IMG/VR virus record: IMGVR_UViG_3300019124_000001
Coordinates: 62,001-126,000 of that record
Reading direction: 5' to 3' (one strand)
DNA: 64,000 nt
Origin: a virus
A program made the position numbers and the translations under genes. The notes under the pieces are model-generated. The model did not search any database and was not told the DNA's origin. It worked only from the letters and a program-made list of their open reading frames with translations. Of this stretch, positions 14,856-23,324 are shown piece after piece (the first letter of the stretch is position 1; the number at the start of each line of letters is the position of its first letter).

Positions 14856-15926
14856 ATGTCTAACAATCAACAACTCGTTTCTGAAATCGAAGCAGTAAAA
14901 TCCAACACTGCAAAAACAATCATGTTAGAACTGCTGAATCGTTCGAAAGAAGCTCTGGAAGCAAAGGCTGTAACGGTTGACCTGACAGCGGAGGTTGATG
15001 CGGCTTTACTGAAGAAATCTATCGAAAAAGCTGACGATCTAACTAGCTCCGAACTTGGCGTACTTCTTGCGCAAGGACAGCAAAAAGTAGTATCTGGATT
15101 CGAAGCAATCGGAAAGTTGTTGTTGGAAGCTGGCGAAGACTATAAGAAATTGGTGTTCGCTCGTGATGCTGTCAAGTCTGAAATCGAAAATCTGACCAAG
15201 ACGAAAGCAGAATTGCTGACTCTGCAACAGGTAGTAAACGCTCGTATTATTGCTGAAGCGGAGAAAAAAGAAGTTCTGGCGAAACTTGATGGCGATATTG
15301 AAGCTACCAAAAAACTGATTGACGATATGAAGGATATCGCGAACTCTGAAATCGAACAACTGAAGGCTGATGCAAAGAAAGAACGTGATCGTGTAGAAGC
15401 AGAATTTAAGGCACAACACGAATTCGACAAAAAGCAAGCAAAACTGTCTCTAAAAGACGAACTGGATGATATGCGCCGTGCAGAGCAGGTGAAAATCGAC
15501 AACGAAAAAGCAAAACTGAAAGCTGAGTCTGAAGCTCTTGACAAGCGGGAAAAGGAAATGGGTGACACCGTTAAGCGGATTCAAGATTTGGAACAAAAAA
15601 TTATTGATCTGCAAGAGTATCAGACTAAAGCAATCATCAATGCGGTTGAAGCAAAAGAAGAAGAACTGAAGAAGGAGTTCAAGTACGAAAAAGACCTTCT
15701 GATCCAACAAAAGGCGAACGAGATCGTCGTTCTGACTCGCGAAAACGAGATGCAAGCAGAAATCATCGAAGACCTGAAACTTCAAATCAAGAAGCTGGAA
15801 CAATCCCAAGCTAACGCGTATTCCAACGTCCAAGCGATGGCTACAAAAGTGGCTGAAGCGGCTGGTTCCCAAAAAGTTAACGTCAACGTTCCGTCCGCTG
15901 GTTCTTCTGAAGCCAACAAACGATAA
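14856..15926 (+). CDS. Long coiled-coil protein
   Basis: 356 residues from ATG 14856 behind AGGAGG. Residues about 100-325 are almost unbroken heptad-like Lys/Glu/Leu/Ala sequence (KKERDRVEAEFKAQHEFD and similar), predicting a long coiled coil of about 30 nm. Short ordered N-terminus and a Ser/Asn/Val-rich tail. No family. The stop codon lies within element copy 9. Possibly a cytoskeletal or scaffolding protein. Confidence 0.7.
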   Translation: MSNNQQLVSEIEAVKSNTAKTIMLELLNRSKEALEAKAVTVDLTAEVDAALLKKSIEKADDLTSSELGVLLAQGQQKVVSGFEAIGKLLLEAGEDYKKLVFARDAVKSEIENLTKTKAELLTLQQVVNARIIAEAEKKEVLAKLDGDIEATKKLIDDMKDIANSEIEQLKADAKKERDRVEAEFKAQHEFDKKQAKLSLKDELDDMRRAEQVKIDNEKAKLKAESEALDKREKEMGDTVKRIQDLEQKIIDLQEYQTKAIINAVEAKEEELKKEFKYEKDLLIQQKANEIVVLTRENEMQAEIIEDLKLQIKKLEQSQANAYSNVQAMATKVAEAAGSQKVNVNVPSAGSSEANKR

Positions 15927-15959
15927 CTATGTATGGTAAAGGAGGGGCTTTTGCCCCTC
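15918..15959 (+). promoter_or_regulatory. Repeated element (copy 9) plus hairpin
   Basis: GATAACTATGTA (15922-15933) overlaps the stop of the coiled-coil gene. GAGGGGC-tttt-GCCCCTC (15942-15959) follows without a T tract, perhaps an attenuator. Confidence 0.55.
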
Positions 15960-15988
15960 TAATACATTACATAAGGGAGGTAGCAATA

Positions 15989-16303
15989 GTGGAAGGTGTA
16001 AAATTGCCAACGCTTGAAGACTTTTTAAACGCATTTGAAGCTACTGGATTAAAACCCGTGCAGGGCATTACGTACAAAAGTGGCTGTGCATGTGCTCTTG
16101 GCGCACTATATGCACAAAAAGGTTTTGCATTTACGCTAGATATATTTCGTCAGGCTGAAAGAGATTTTGGTGGAGATTTTGTTGATGGATTCGTTCATGG
16201 TTTTGATGATCTAATTCTTGATCCACGAATTTTCATTAATGAAAATTTTAGAAAAGGTTACGATCTTGGAAAATCCGTATGGAAGAAGGTTAGCACAAAA
16301 TGA
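15989..16303 (+). CDS. Small protein, paralogue of the second half of 21081-21614
   Basis: 104 residues from GTG 15989 behind GGGAGG. Shares the order (C.C..G.l.a..G......i......FG..y.dGF.hGFDd) with the product at 21255-21614, including CACALGALYA and FVHGFDD here against CGCGIGTVLA and FYHGFDG there. Function unknown. Its stop overlaps the NadR start (ATGA). Confidence 0.6.
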   Translation: MEGVKLPTLEDFLNAFEATGLKPVQGITYKSGCACALGALYAQKGFAFTLDIFRQAERDFGGDFVDGFVHGFDDLILDPRIFINENFRKGYDLGKSVWKKVSTK

Positions 16304-17337
16304 AGCGTGGACTCGTATTTGGGAAATTCATGCCTTTGCATAAAGGACATCAATTATTGATTGAAACTGGTATCTCCAACTGCGACGAATTGACTGTCGT
16401 TGTTTGCTCTCTGCCCACTGAACCAATTGACGGAAATCTCCGTTATGAATGGACTAAGAAGTTGTACGGTGACAAGGCGAAGGTCTTTCATTTAAATAAG
16501 GCGAATCTGCCGCAAGTGCCAGAAGAATGTGCAAGCGAAGAAGAATTTTACGGGATATGGAGAGATGAGATGCTACAATTTGTCGAGGGCGGAAAAGTCG
16601 ATATTCTGTTCACTTCGGAGGACTATGGCGATATAACAGCCAAGTATTTTGAATGCGAACACATGGAAGTTAACAAAGCTCGCGACATTGTGCCCGTGTC
16701 TGGAACTGCTTGTAGAACTAATCCATACGCCAATTGGCAATACATGCACCCGATGGTACGTACCTATTTCACCAAGTCCGTATTAGTAATTGGTGGAGAA
16801 TCTACAGGTAAGTCCACTCTTACTAAAAATCTCGAAGAGTACTACTTAAACAATGGGATCAGGGCATACGGTATTCAAGAATATGCCCGCCATTGGATTG
16901 ATACTCGTCTCGATGGTGACATGGACAAGCTCCAATTTAAACATATAACCCTGTTTGGTACAACTCAAATGAGCAGAGTTCGATACTATCAACAGAATGG
17001 GGTTAATCAGCTAGTCATTTCAGATACCGATGCAATCGTGTCTTCTGTTTTTCAACAATTGTATTTTGGGAAAATTGATCAAGCTCTGATAGACGAAGCA
17101 GACTTGGAGAAATTTGATCTGGCTCTATTGCTTTATCCTGATGTTCCGTGGGTAAATGACGGGCAACGCAATCTTGGAGAATGGGCTATGCGTATGAACG
17201 TGTTTGAGATGCTTCGATTCGAATTAAGTAAACGGAATATCCCGTATGTTATAGTTAAGGGTGAATGGGGTGCCAGATTCAAAACTGCCACACGTGCTAT
17301 CAATGATCTCATTGGAATAAAGGTGGACGATATCTGA
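16300..17337 (+). CDS. nadR: NadR-like bifunctional NMN adenylyltransferase / ribosylnicotinamide kinase
   Basis: 345 residues. The N-terminal domain (1-155) is a nucleotidyltransferase with GKFMPLHKGHQLLI (HxGH motif, residues 8-21) and an ISGT-like VSGTACR near 130. The C-terminal domain (about 160-345) is a kinase with Walker A GGESTGKST (about 166-174). It would phosphorylate nicotinamide riboside to NMN and adenylate NMN to NAD. The NadR repressor HTH is absent, as in many phage and Gram-positive forms. With PnuC upstream it forms a complete NR-to-NAD path. Confidence 0.9.
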   Translation: MKRGLVFGKFMPLHKGHQLLIETGISNCDELTVVVCSLPTEPIDGNLRYEWTKKLYGDKAKVFHLNKANLPQVPEECASEEEFYGIWRDEMLQFVEGGKVDILFTSEDYGDITAKYFECEHMEVNKARDIVPVSGTACRTNPYANWQYMHPMVRTYFTKSVLVIGGESTGKSTLTKNLEEYYLNNGIRAYGIQEYARHWIDTRLDGDMDKLQFKHITLFGTTQMSRVRYYQQNGVNQLVISDTDAIVSSVFQQLYFGKIDQALIDEADLEKFDLALLLYPDVPWVNDGQRNLGEWAMRMNVFEMLRFELSKRNIPYVIVKGEWGARFKTATRAINDLIGIKVDDI

Positions 17338-17576
17338 TGAATAATTTAAAGCGTTTGATATTTATACCGTTAGCAATAGCTTTTTGCTTTTTGGCTATAT
17401 TGATGTGGAAAGTTATGCTGTTTCTTGCTACAGTTGTTGTTTTAGGGATAATGGGATTCGCGTTCCTTGTTTGGTTGAGCTTACATGTTGATTCGATATA
17501 TCAATGGTTACACAAAGACAAAGAAAGTCTTATTCATCTAATAGCTGAAGAAATAGAAGATTTCTTAACGACTTAA
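17337..17576 (+). CDS. Small two-helix membrane protein
   Basis: 79 residues, ATG 17337 overlapping the NadR stop region (TGATGA). Two adjoining hydrophobic helices from residue 6 to 48 and an acidic amphipathic tail (LIHLIAEEIEDFL). Unknown. Confidence 0.55.
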   Translation: MNNLKRLIFIPLAIAFCFLAILMWKVMLFLATVVVLGIMGFAFLVWLSLHVDSIYQWLHKDKESLIHLIAEEIEDFLTT

Positions 17577-17591
17577 CAGGAGGGAACTACA

Positions 17592-18089
17592 ATGAGTACA
17601 ATTTTTTTGGAAAACATCAATAAACGAATTGAACACGAAATGAAGACTGGCGACTCTATTGCACTAAATACTTTTCGTGGATTGAAAGCCGCAATTGAAA
17701 AAGCTCGAACCGATAAGCGGAATATCGGAAAGGAGCTGGATTATGAAGCCATTGTGCGTAGTGAACTGAAGACGTACACAGAATTTATCGACATTGTAAC
17801 AAAACAAGGCAAACAAGAGGAACATGTTAACGCGATTCAAGATAAACGCTATAGCATTTCATTGCTACAAGCTCTCCTTCCGAAACAAATGGATAAGATG
17901 AAGATTCAGAAGATTGTTCGCCAAGTTATGAAAGAACAGAGTATCAATGATAAAAAACAGAAGGGCATCCTTATGAAACATCTGATGCCTCACGTAAAAG
18001 GCAAGGCAGATGGCAAGCTCGTGAATTCTGTCGTTGACGAGTTCTTTGATCTACTCGACAAAAAACTGGAAACGCTGATGGTGGACTAG
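17592..18089 (+). CDS. GatB/YqeY domain protein
   Basis: 165 residues from ATG 17592 behind AGGAGGG. Matches the YqeY family: N-terminal R..(D)...LNT.RGLKAAI, then LLPKQM and the C-terminal MKHLMPHVKGKADGKLVN. The domain is the tRNA-binding tail of the GatB amidotransferase subunit; free YqeY proteins are presumed to bind tRNA. It fits with the CCA-adding enzyme just downstream. Confidence 0.85.
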   Translation: MSTIFLENINKRIEHEMKTGDSIALNTFRGLKAAIEKARTDKRNIGKELDYEAIVRSELKTYTEFIDIVTKQGKQEEHVNAIQDKRYSISLLQALLPKQMDKMKIQKIVRQVMKEQSINDKKQKGILMKHLMPHVKGKADGKLVNSVVDEFFDLLDKKLETLMVD

Positions 18090-18090
18090 T

Positions 18091-18336
18091 ATGAAACAAT
18101 GGTTTGGCAAGTGGTTTTATAAAATTCTTGGGTGGATTGGCATGGCAGAGGGTGTTATTCACATTGTGGTCGGTCTTTTCTCTTTGTGGGGTGCTTCCTC
18201 TGTGGATACAACTACCATGTCAACCATTCAAGTTGCCGCATTATTCACAGCACCATACGAAAATTTGTTCTTCGGCGTTGTTGCTCTGACGCAAGGACTT
18301 GTAATTCACAAAAAATTAGGACAACATCACCACTAG
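18091..18336 (+). CDS. Small membrane protein
   Basis: 81 residues, ATG 18091 one base after the previous stop. Two to three hydrophobic helices and a His-rich C-terminus (GQHHH). Unknown. Confidence 0.55.
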   Translation: MKQWFGKWFYKILGWIGMAEGVIHIVVGLFSLWGASSVDTTTMSTIQVAALFTAPYENLFFGVVALTQGLVIHKKLGQHHH

Positions 18337-18357
18337 TCCGACCAAATCAAAAAACAG

Positions 18358-18387
18358 TTGACAAACGATAGGTATGTCTGCTATACT
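18358..18387 (+). promoter_or_regulatory. Promoter with diverged element (copy 10)
   Basis: TTGACA (18358-18363), 18-base spacer with GATAGGTATGTC (18367-18378), TATACT (18382-18387). AACGATAGGTA reappears inverted as TACCTATCGTT-like sequence at about 18400-18411 (aacctatcgttt), so the transcript start lies in a small dyad. Confidence 0.7.
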
Positions 18388-18436
18388 AAAAATAGTAGAT
18401 AACCTATCGTTTTTAGTTGAGAGGAGAATTGCCGTC

Positions 18437-18742
18437 ATGAATCGCGAATGGATGTTACATCCATCAGTAGTAGAAATTGTAAATGATTTTTACAAAGAAA
18501 ACATCAAAACATTCGCAGATGTTTTTAATGTGTTCTATCCCTATATGTCAGGCATTGAGAAAACCAAGAAAGCCGTTCTCTTACCTTTGCCAACAAGCAA
18601 TAGCAAGACCACACTTTGGTTTGATTTTTATGTAAAACAACGTCAAAAATATGGGGATAAGGGATATTCTCACTTCGCAGTTATCTTTGATTTTGAAGGA
18701 GGCTTCAATCGTGCAAATCGACTTGAACAACTCAATTCCTGA
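18437..18742 (+). CDS. Hypothetical protein
   Basis: 101 residues from ATG 18437 behind GAGGAG. Contains IFDFEGGFNRANRLEQLNS at the C-terminus, which overlaps the start of the CCA gene by 32 bases. No family. Confidence 0.55.
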   Translation: MNREWMLHPSVVEIVNDFYKENIKTFADVFNVFYPYMSGIEKTKKAVLLPLPTSNSKTTLWFDFYVKQRQKYGDKGYSHFAVIFDFEGGFNRANRLEQLNS

Positions 18743-20153
18743 ATATGTAAAGTCCGTAATCTACGCATTGGAGAGTAACGGATATGAAGCACACTTGGTT
18801 GGCGGTTCCGTCCGCGATCTTCTGGCTAAAAAGTTGGGAGTATATGACAAAGAAGCTAAGGATTATGATGTAGCCACCAACGCAACACCAGAACAAGTGA
18901 AATCTGTGTTTTCAGTGGTTATTCCGACTGGCGAAAAGCATGGCACCGTAACAGTCGTGGTAAGGAACGAAGGTGGACTGTTGAGCCATCCTACGGAAGA
19001 TTACGTAGAAGTCACTACATATCGCGCTGATGGCGAGTATTCGGATGGACGAAGACCTGACGAAATTCGTTTCGTGTCTAGTCTGCAAGAAGACTTGTCG
19101 CGCCGTGATTTCACGATTAATGCAATGGCTTACCGTCTCGACGGCACGTTGGTAGACCCATTCGATGGGCTAATAGACCTCCAAAGGCGTGTAATTAGCG
19201 CTGTAGGATACGCAAGACTGCGATTTTCTGAGGATGCACTGCGAATGTTACGCGCTATTAGATTTACGTCTCAACTTGAATTCAATTTGAGCAGTGAAGT
19301 TTTCTCGCACCTGCATTTACTCGCTTATAAGTTAGAACAAATTTCGATGGAGCGTATTCGTGATGAATTTGTTAAAATCATCAATAGCAAAAATCCACTT
19401 GGAGGTATTAATGCTTTGATGGATACTGGTCTTATGGAGTATATTATTCCAGAATTGTACGAAACTGTGGATTTCGATCAGCATAACCCACATCACAATA
19501 GAACCGTCTACGAGCATCTTATTGACGTTTTAAATGGTGTTTTGCATGTTCGAAACTTCTCCGACAAAGAAATCATGCAATTGCGCCTTGCGGCTCTATT
19601 GCATGACATTGCAAAACCACGCACTTTCTCCATTGGTGAAGATAAGGTGGGACACTTCTATAACCATCATATGGTTGGTATGGTCATGGCAGAAGTGATT
19701 TTGCGCCGTTTGAAATTCGATGGAGAAACCATTGAAGTAGTCCCTTTGCTCGTCAAAGAACACATGACCTTTTTCAAAGATGGAAAAGCAACGCGAAAGT
19801 CTGTATTGAAGAAATTTATTAATCGTGTAGGAGAAAAGAACCTTCCATTGTTGTATTTCTTGCAAAAATCCGATTCTATGTCTCACGTTGGAGGTGGTCA
19901 GGAGCGTGTAAAAACTCTTAGCGAAACCTACAGCGAAATTGAGCGCATTTTGACAGAGAAAGAGCCGTTGAGTGTGCGAGACTTGCATGTTAACGGTCAT
20001 GACCTGACAGAAATTGGTATTCCTGCTGGTAAAAACATGGGAACTATCTTAAAAATGCTGTTAGATCATATTTTGGATAATCCGCAGGACAACAATCAAG
20101 ATAAATTGATTGAATTGTCGAAAAAATTCTATTTTGCTATCACCGAGAAATAA
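18711..20153 (+). CDS. cca: CCA tRNA nucleotidyltransferase
   Basis: 480 residues from GTG 18711, chosen by AAGGAGG upstream. Class II features: AHLVGGSVRDLL (motif A, GGxVRD, about residues 26-37), DYDVATNATPEQV (catalytic DxD region), RRDFTINAMAY (motif for nucleotide binding) and an HD-like segment AALLHDIAKP near 300. It adds or repairs the 3' CCA of tRNAs without a template. A phage copy suggests repair of damaged or phage-encoded tRNAs, alongside the RNA-repair enzyme at 25736 and Pth2 at 32347. Confidence 0.9.
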   Translation: MQIDLNNSIPEYVKSVIYALESNGYEAHLVGGSVRDLLAKKLGVYDKEAKDYDVATNATPEQVKSVFSVVIPTGEKHGTVTVVVRNEGGLLSHPTEDYVEVTTYRADGEYSDGRRPDEIRFVSSLQEDLSRRDFTINAMAYRLDGTLVDPFDGLIDLQRRVISAVGYARLRFSEDALRMLRAIRFTSQLEFNLSSEVFSHLHLLAYKLEQISMERIRDEFVKIINSKNPLGGINALMDTGLMEYIIPELYETVDFDQHNPHHNRTVYEHLIDVLNGVLHVRNFSDKEIMQLRLAALLHDIAKPRTFSIGEDKVGHFYNHHMVGMVMAEVILRRLKFDGETIEVVPLLVKEHMTFFKDGKATRKSVLKKFINRVGEKNLPLLYFLQKSDSMSHVGGGQERVKTLSETYSEIERILTEKEPLSVRDLHVNGHDLTEIGIPAGKNMGTILKMLLDHILDNPQDNNQDKLIELSKKFYFAITEK

Positions 20154-20168
20154 GTTGTTATTTCTCGG

Positions 20169-20198
20169 TTGACAAACAACAACTATGTATGGTAAGCT
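20169..20198 (+). promoter_or_regulatory. Promoter with embedded element (copy 11)
   Basis: TTGACA (20169-20174), 18-base spacer with AACAACTATGTA (20178-20189), TAAGCT (20193-20198). Confidence 0.8.
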
Positions 20199-20240
20199 AA
20201 GTCTGCTGGTGCTATCTATCGTTTTCAAAAGGAGAGTGCA

Positions 20241-20423
20241 ATGATGCTAAACATTGTAATGCTTGTCATTTCTATTTTAATGATTTGTTTTTCTGGTCTA
20301 TGTGTATTTGTTTATGCAGATTCAAGGAAATACCGCTGGTATATGAACTTTCATCTAATCATGATGGCATTCTTCGTATTGGATGCAATCATTTGGAGCT
20401 ATATGATTGCAAGGGGAGCCTAA
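20241..20423 (+). CDS. Small two-helix membrane protein
   Basis: 60 residues from ATG 20241 (or 20244) behind AGGAGAG. Two hydrophobic helices separated by YADSRKYRWY. Unknown. Confidence 0.5.
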   Translation: MMLNIVMLVISILMICFSGLCVFVYADSRKYRWYMNFHLIMMAFFVLDAIIWSYMIARGA

Positions 20424-20514
20424 ATAGCAAGACTTTTGCTTTGTTTCGAGCATTTTGAAGTGAATTTGAAATCAACTGATTTACAAAATCTTACAGAAGA
20501 AAGGTGTGTAACTT

Positions 20515-20808
20515 ATGTTTTCTTGGCTTTGGACAACATTGATGGCGATTCCTTGGTGGGGATTTATCCTTCTGTTGGTCTACGCAATTTCGGTCTGCAT
20601 CTACACATATAATGTTTACGAAGATGTCAGATCATATGGTATGCTCAAAGGATTTCGCTATGCTGTTTGCGGATACAGCGCGAAGCATTTCCGTCTGCAT
20701 CACCTGTTGCAAGTAATTATTTTCTCCCCTGCAATGGTGTTGGCATACGTTTTGCCGATTTTGAAAGCAATCTTTACGTTTAAACTCTATACATTCAAAG
20801 ACGAATAG
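20515..20808 (+). CDS. Membrane protein
   Basis: 97 residues from ATG 20515. Helices at about 5-30 and 68-90. Unknown. The 90 bases before it hold no other gene. Confidence 0.5.
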   Translation: MFSWLWTTLMAIPWWGFILLLVYAISVCIYTYNVYEDVRSYGMLKGFRYAVCGYSAKHFRLHHLLQVIIFSPAMVLAYVLPILKAIFTFKLYTFKDE

Positions 20809-20823
20809 GGGACGGTGGTGGAT

Positions 20824-20848
20824 AATTGTGGGGCGAAAAGCCCCAATT
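20824..20848 (+). terminator. GC-rich hairpin, possible attenuator
   Basis: TGGGGC-gaaaa-GCCCCA flanked by AATT on both sides; no T tract, so termination would be partial. Confidence 0.4.
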
Positions 20849-20866
20849 ACATAGGAGGTGTGCAAG

Positions 20867-21106
20867 ATGAAGTTGGAAGAACCAGTGTGGATTTATACGG
20901 CAACGAATCACAACGGAGAGCTACTTGGCGAATTTAAATCGAGCATTTTCGGTCGAAAGGGCTGGATGTTTAATAGCGGACAGCAGGTACATTATTTGAG
21001 TCTGTTAAAATGGCGAGACGCGATTCATAATGAGTACGGAGAGCGCAATATTAAATTCGATGTACGCAGGGAGGAAGAAAATGACTTTAACGAAAGAACA
21101 GGTTGA
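20867..21106 (+). CDS. Hypothetical protein
   Basis: 79 residues from ATG 20867 behind AGGAGGTG. Small, mixed-charge, beta-like (WIYTATNHNGELLGEFKSS). Overlaps the next gene by 26 bases. Confidence 0.5.
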   Translation: MKLEEPVWIYTATNHNGELLGEFKSSIFGRKGWMFNSGQQVHYLSLLKWRDAIHNEYGERNIKFDVRREEENDFNERTG

Positions 21107-21614
21107 TCAAGTGAAAATGTTGTCTTCTAAGGGTTTTGGAATATTGGATTCGAAACGAGCGTTGATTCAAAACAATTGGGATATCGAAAAGGCAATCGCT
21201 TATCTTCAGTCATCCCCTAATCTATTCGCTTTGGTAACAAGGAGGAAGCAGAAAATGACAAAAGGACGCATTACGCCTGAAATGGTAGTGGAAGCATATA
21301 AGATTACTGGAATGTTGCCAATGATCGAGACTTTTGCAAGTCGCGATAAGAGTGGGAACCTGTGCGGATGTGGAATCGGAACGGTGTTAGCGAGTCGTGG
21401 CTATGAAGTCGAAAATGGTGGTATTAACGATTTAGCCGAACAGCTATTTGGAGAATACTATACAGATGGCTTTTATCATGGGTTCGATGGATATTCAAAA
21501 GAAGATATGGAAGCGTATTTTGACAACGAAGATTTTAAAAGTGGCTTTCTGGATGGACATGCCGCTCGTCAAGCAGTTATTGAAGCTGGTTACGACATTC
21601 TTACTGTCGATTGA
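21081..21614 (+). CDS. UBA-like domain fused to a small phage domain (possible two-start gene)
   Basis: 177 residues from ATG 21081 behind GGGAGG. Residues 1-45 (TKEQVDQVKMLSSKGFGILD then NNWDIEKAIAYLQ) resemble the UBA/TS-N domain at the head of EF-Ts. The rest (from about residue 59) is a paralogue of 15989-16303. At 21255 an in-frame ATG is preceded by AAGGAGG at good distance, so the second part could also be made alone (119 residues). The arrangement looks like two genes joined by loss of a stop. Confidence 0.6.
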   Translation: MTLTKEQVDQVKMLSSKGFGILDSKRALIQNNWDIEKAIAYLQSSPNLFALVTRRKQKMTKGRITPEMVVEAYKITGMLPMIETFASRDKSGNLCGCGIGTVLASRGYEVENGGINDLAEQLFGEYYTDGFYHGFDGYSKEDMEAYFDNEDFKSGFLDGHAARQAVIEAGYDILTVD

Positions 21615-21666
21615 AAATGAAGATCAGGCTATTTATTGAAACAATTCGAAGGATGGAGTTGATATT

Positions 21667-21909
21667 ATGTGTAGTTGCGGAGAGCAATTTTGCCCATATC
21701 CTGTTGATGGAGCGCAATTCGGAAAAGACTTAAAAGAATTGAGGCTACAAAAAGGGTATGGCTCTGTAAAATTGTCAAAAGACATTGGAAAAGCTGTGAC
21801 ATATGTGTCGCAAATGGAAAAAGGAAAAATAAAACACCCACCTGTTGAGACTTGTCGGCAGTTACTAAACGTGTTGCTTGCGAAGGAGGATAGAGCAAAT
21901 GCAGACTGA
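21667..21909 (+). CDS. XRE-family HTH regulator with Cys-rich head
   Basis: 80 residues. FGKDLKELRLQKGYGSVKLS followed by VTYVSQMEKGK is a clear Cro/C1 HTH (residues about 17-60). The N-terminus has CSCGEQFC, a possible metal or redox switch, unusual for this family. Overlaps the next gene. Confidence 0.75.
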   Translation: MCSCGEQFCPYPVDGAQFGKDLKELRLQKGYGSVKLSKDIGKAVTYVSQMEKGKIKHPPVETCRQLLNVLLAKEDRANAD

Positions 21910-22231
21910 AGTATTTGTTTTGATGTATCATTGTTTCGAAAACACCGACTGTATTTGGGCAGGAGCAGATTTCGGAGATGCAAAGATGAAATTTGCAGAA
22001 ATGCTTGGTAGACAAATGGAAGTCGAAGAAATTGAAGGATCGTATGTAATGGTTGTCTGGCGCGGTGGTCGCGGATTAAAATATCAAGATTTAAGAGATT
22101 TTGAGAATCGCATTTTAGAGTGTGGAACGTGCGGTGGAGAAGGTGGAGTGGATAGTGGTGGCGTAACACCGTGGGGATGGGGGATTGACATTCCTTGTCC
22201 TGAATGTAGTGAAAAAAGCGGTGGAGAGTAA
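21899..22231 (+). CDS. Hypothetical protein with C-terminal zinc-knuckle-like Cys
   Basis: 110 residues from ATG 21899 behind AAGGAGG. C-terminal CGTCGGEGG...CPEC is like half of a DnaJ-type zinc module (CxxCxGxG). Unknown function. Confidence 0.55.
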   Translation: MQTEVFVLMYHCFENTDCIWAGADFGDAKMKFAEMLGRQMEVEEIEGSYVMVVWRGGRGLKYQDLRDFENRILECGTCGGEGGVDSGGVTPWGWGIDIPCPECSEKSGGE

Positions 22232-22298
22232 TAAATTTGGAGTAGGTTGGTTAGAGAATAACATAGATGAAAGAAACATTTTATTAGGAGATGGCAAA

Positions 22299-22754
22299 AT
22301 GGCTTACAACATTGGTTTTCGTTCAGACAATGCGATTGAAAGACAATTAAGCAACCTTGCGTTTGCCCATTTCTTTATTGAAGGAAGGGAATGTAATTCA
22401 TTTGAAGGTTTCTACATGGGAATAAAGCGTTCAGGAGATGAAATTCAAAACGAAATCTTCAAAATGTTTGGATTCAATGCAAAGAACAGAACAAAGAAGA
22501 CAAAACATATCTACTTCAACGGACGTACCATGCAAGCAGGAAGCAAAGAGCATCACGAACTTCTGTTTCAGGCACAAGTGGCAAAGTACACGCAACACAA
22601 AGAATCACACGATGCGTTGATGGCTACTGGTAACACTCTGCTATATCACAAAGTTGGCAGAGATAGCATTTTATACCCTGCACGAGTGTTTTGTAGACAC
22701 CTTACGACAATTCGTTCAATGTTGCGTAAAGGTGAGTTGAAGTTTGTCGAATAA
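22299..22754 (+). CDS. NADAR-like protein
   Basis: 151 residues from ATG 22299 behind TTAGGAG. LSNLAFAHFFIEGRECNSFE then GFYMGIK (residues about 17-43), followed by a helix and QAQVAKYTQHKESHDALMAT, matches the NADAR/YbiA order (LSNFyp..f..dG..y.SvEh.yqa.K ... AKf.qn..l...LLaTG). NADAR proteins remove ADP-ribose from guanine or process ADP-ribose conjugates of NAD metabolism. The match is by eye and partial. It fits the phage's NAD salvage and Nudix genes. Confidence 0.55.
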   Translation: MAYNIGFRSDNAIERQLSNLAFAHFFIEGRECNSFEGFYMGIKRSGDEIQNEIFKMFGFNAKNRTKKTKHIYFNGRTMQAGSKEHHELLFQAQVAKYTQHKESHDALMATGNTLLYHKVGRDSILYPARVFCRHLTTIRSMLRKGELKFVE

Positions 22755-22815
22755 AATGAAAGTTTCATAGGAGACGTTTGACAATGAAAAATACCGCAAG
22801 GAGGGCTTAGGACAA

Positions 22816-23121
22816 ATGGACAACATCGAATTTAATCCGTTTCGCATATCTATAGCAGATGCAATGAAAGTTTCTATGAAAGAACGCAAATCTTTGCTTG
22901 TAGGTATAGACCCTAAATACACTGACGAGTCGGTTGCGAAGGGATTGGCAAAGCAATATTCGATATCTATTGAGTCTGCACAAGCCATTGTTCAGGCTAC
23001 TCTTATAAAGTTTAACAGCGAATCTGAGTATACGCAATTTGGCATTGTATTTGATAGTCTAGATGAAATACCTTTTGGCAAAGGTCTTTATCATGCTAGA
23101 AAATTGGCGCAGGTATGTTAG
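22816..23121 (+). CDS. Hypothetical protein
   Basis: 101 residues from ATG 22816 behind AAGGAGG. Helical N-terminal two thirds. An 8-codon frame (22784-22810, MKNTARRA) with its own AGGAG overlaps this gene's ribosome binding site. Confidence 0.5.
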   Translation: MDNIEFNPFRISIADAMKVSMKERKSLLVGIDPKYTDESVAKGLAKQYSISIESAQAIVQATLIKFNSESEYTQFGIVFDSLDEIPFGKGLYHARKLAQVC

Positions 23122-23135
23122 ATCGGAGGAACAAC

Positions 23136-23264
23136 ATGAAACTATGGCATCTTGTTTGGTACAATTACCACGCATTTTGGATGAATCATGCATTTACCAT
23201 GAAGCAACTTATTCATCACACTATGAGAAAGAATTATCACGAAAACTACTTGGACAAGGAGTAA
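23136..23264 (+). CDS. Small His/Trp-rich protein (42 aa)
   Basis: ATG 23136 behind CGGAGGA. Rich in His, Trp, Tyr and Asn (MKLWHLVWYNYHAFWMNHAF). This frame has the ribosome binding site, whereas the longer alternative frame over 23063-23296 lacks one. An 8-codon frame MKQQIFPP (23270-23296) follows with AAGGAG. Confidence 0.45.
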   Translation: MKLWHLVWYNYHAFWMNHAFTMKQLIHHTMRKNYHENYLDKE

Positions 23265-23324
23265 CACATATGAAACAACAAATTTTCCCTCCGTAGATTT
23301 TTAACTGGCAAGGAGTATGCTAGC

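Noticed and set aside
15039-15872. Long Phe/Leu/Ser-rich open frames opposite the coiled-coil gene
   Set aside because: Mirror of a Lys/Glu-rich coding strand, with no ribosome binding sites.
23063-23296. 77-codon frame overlapping 23136-23264
   Set aside because: No ribosome binding site at its start; the overlapping 42-codon frame has a strong one.
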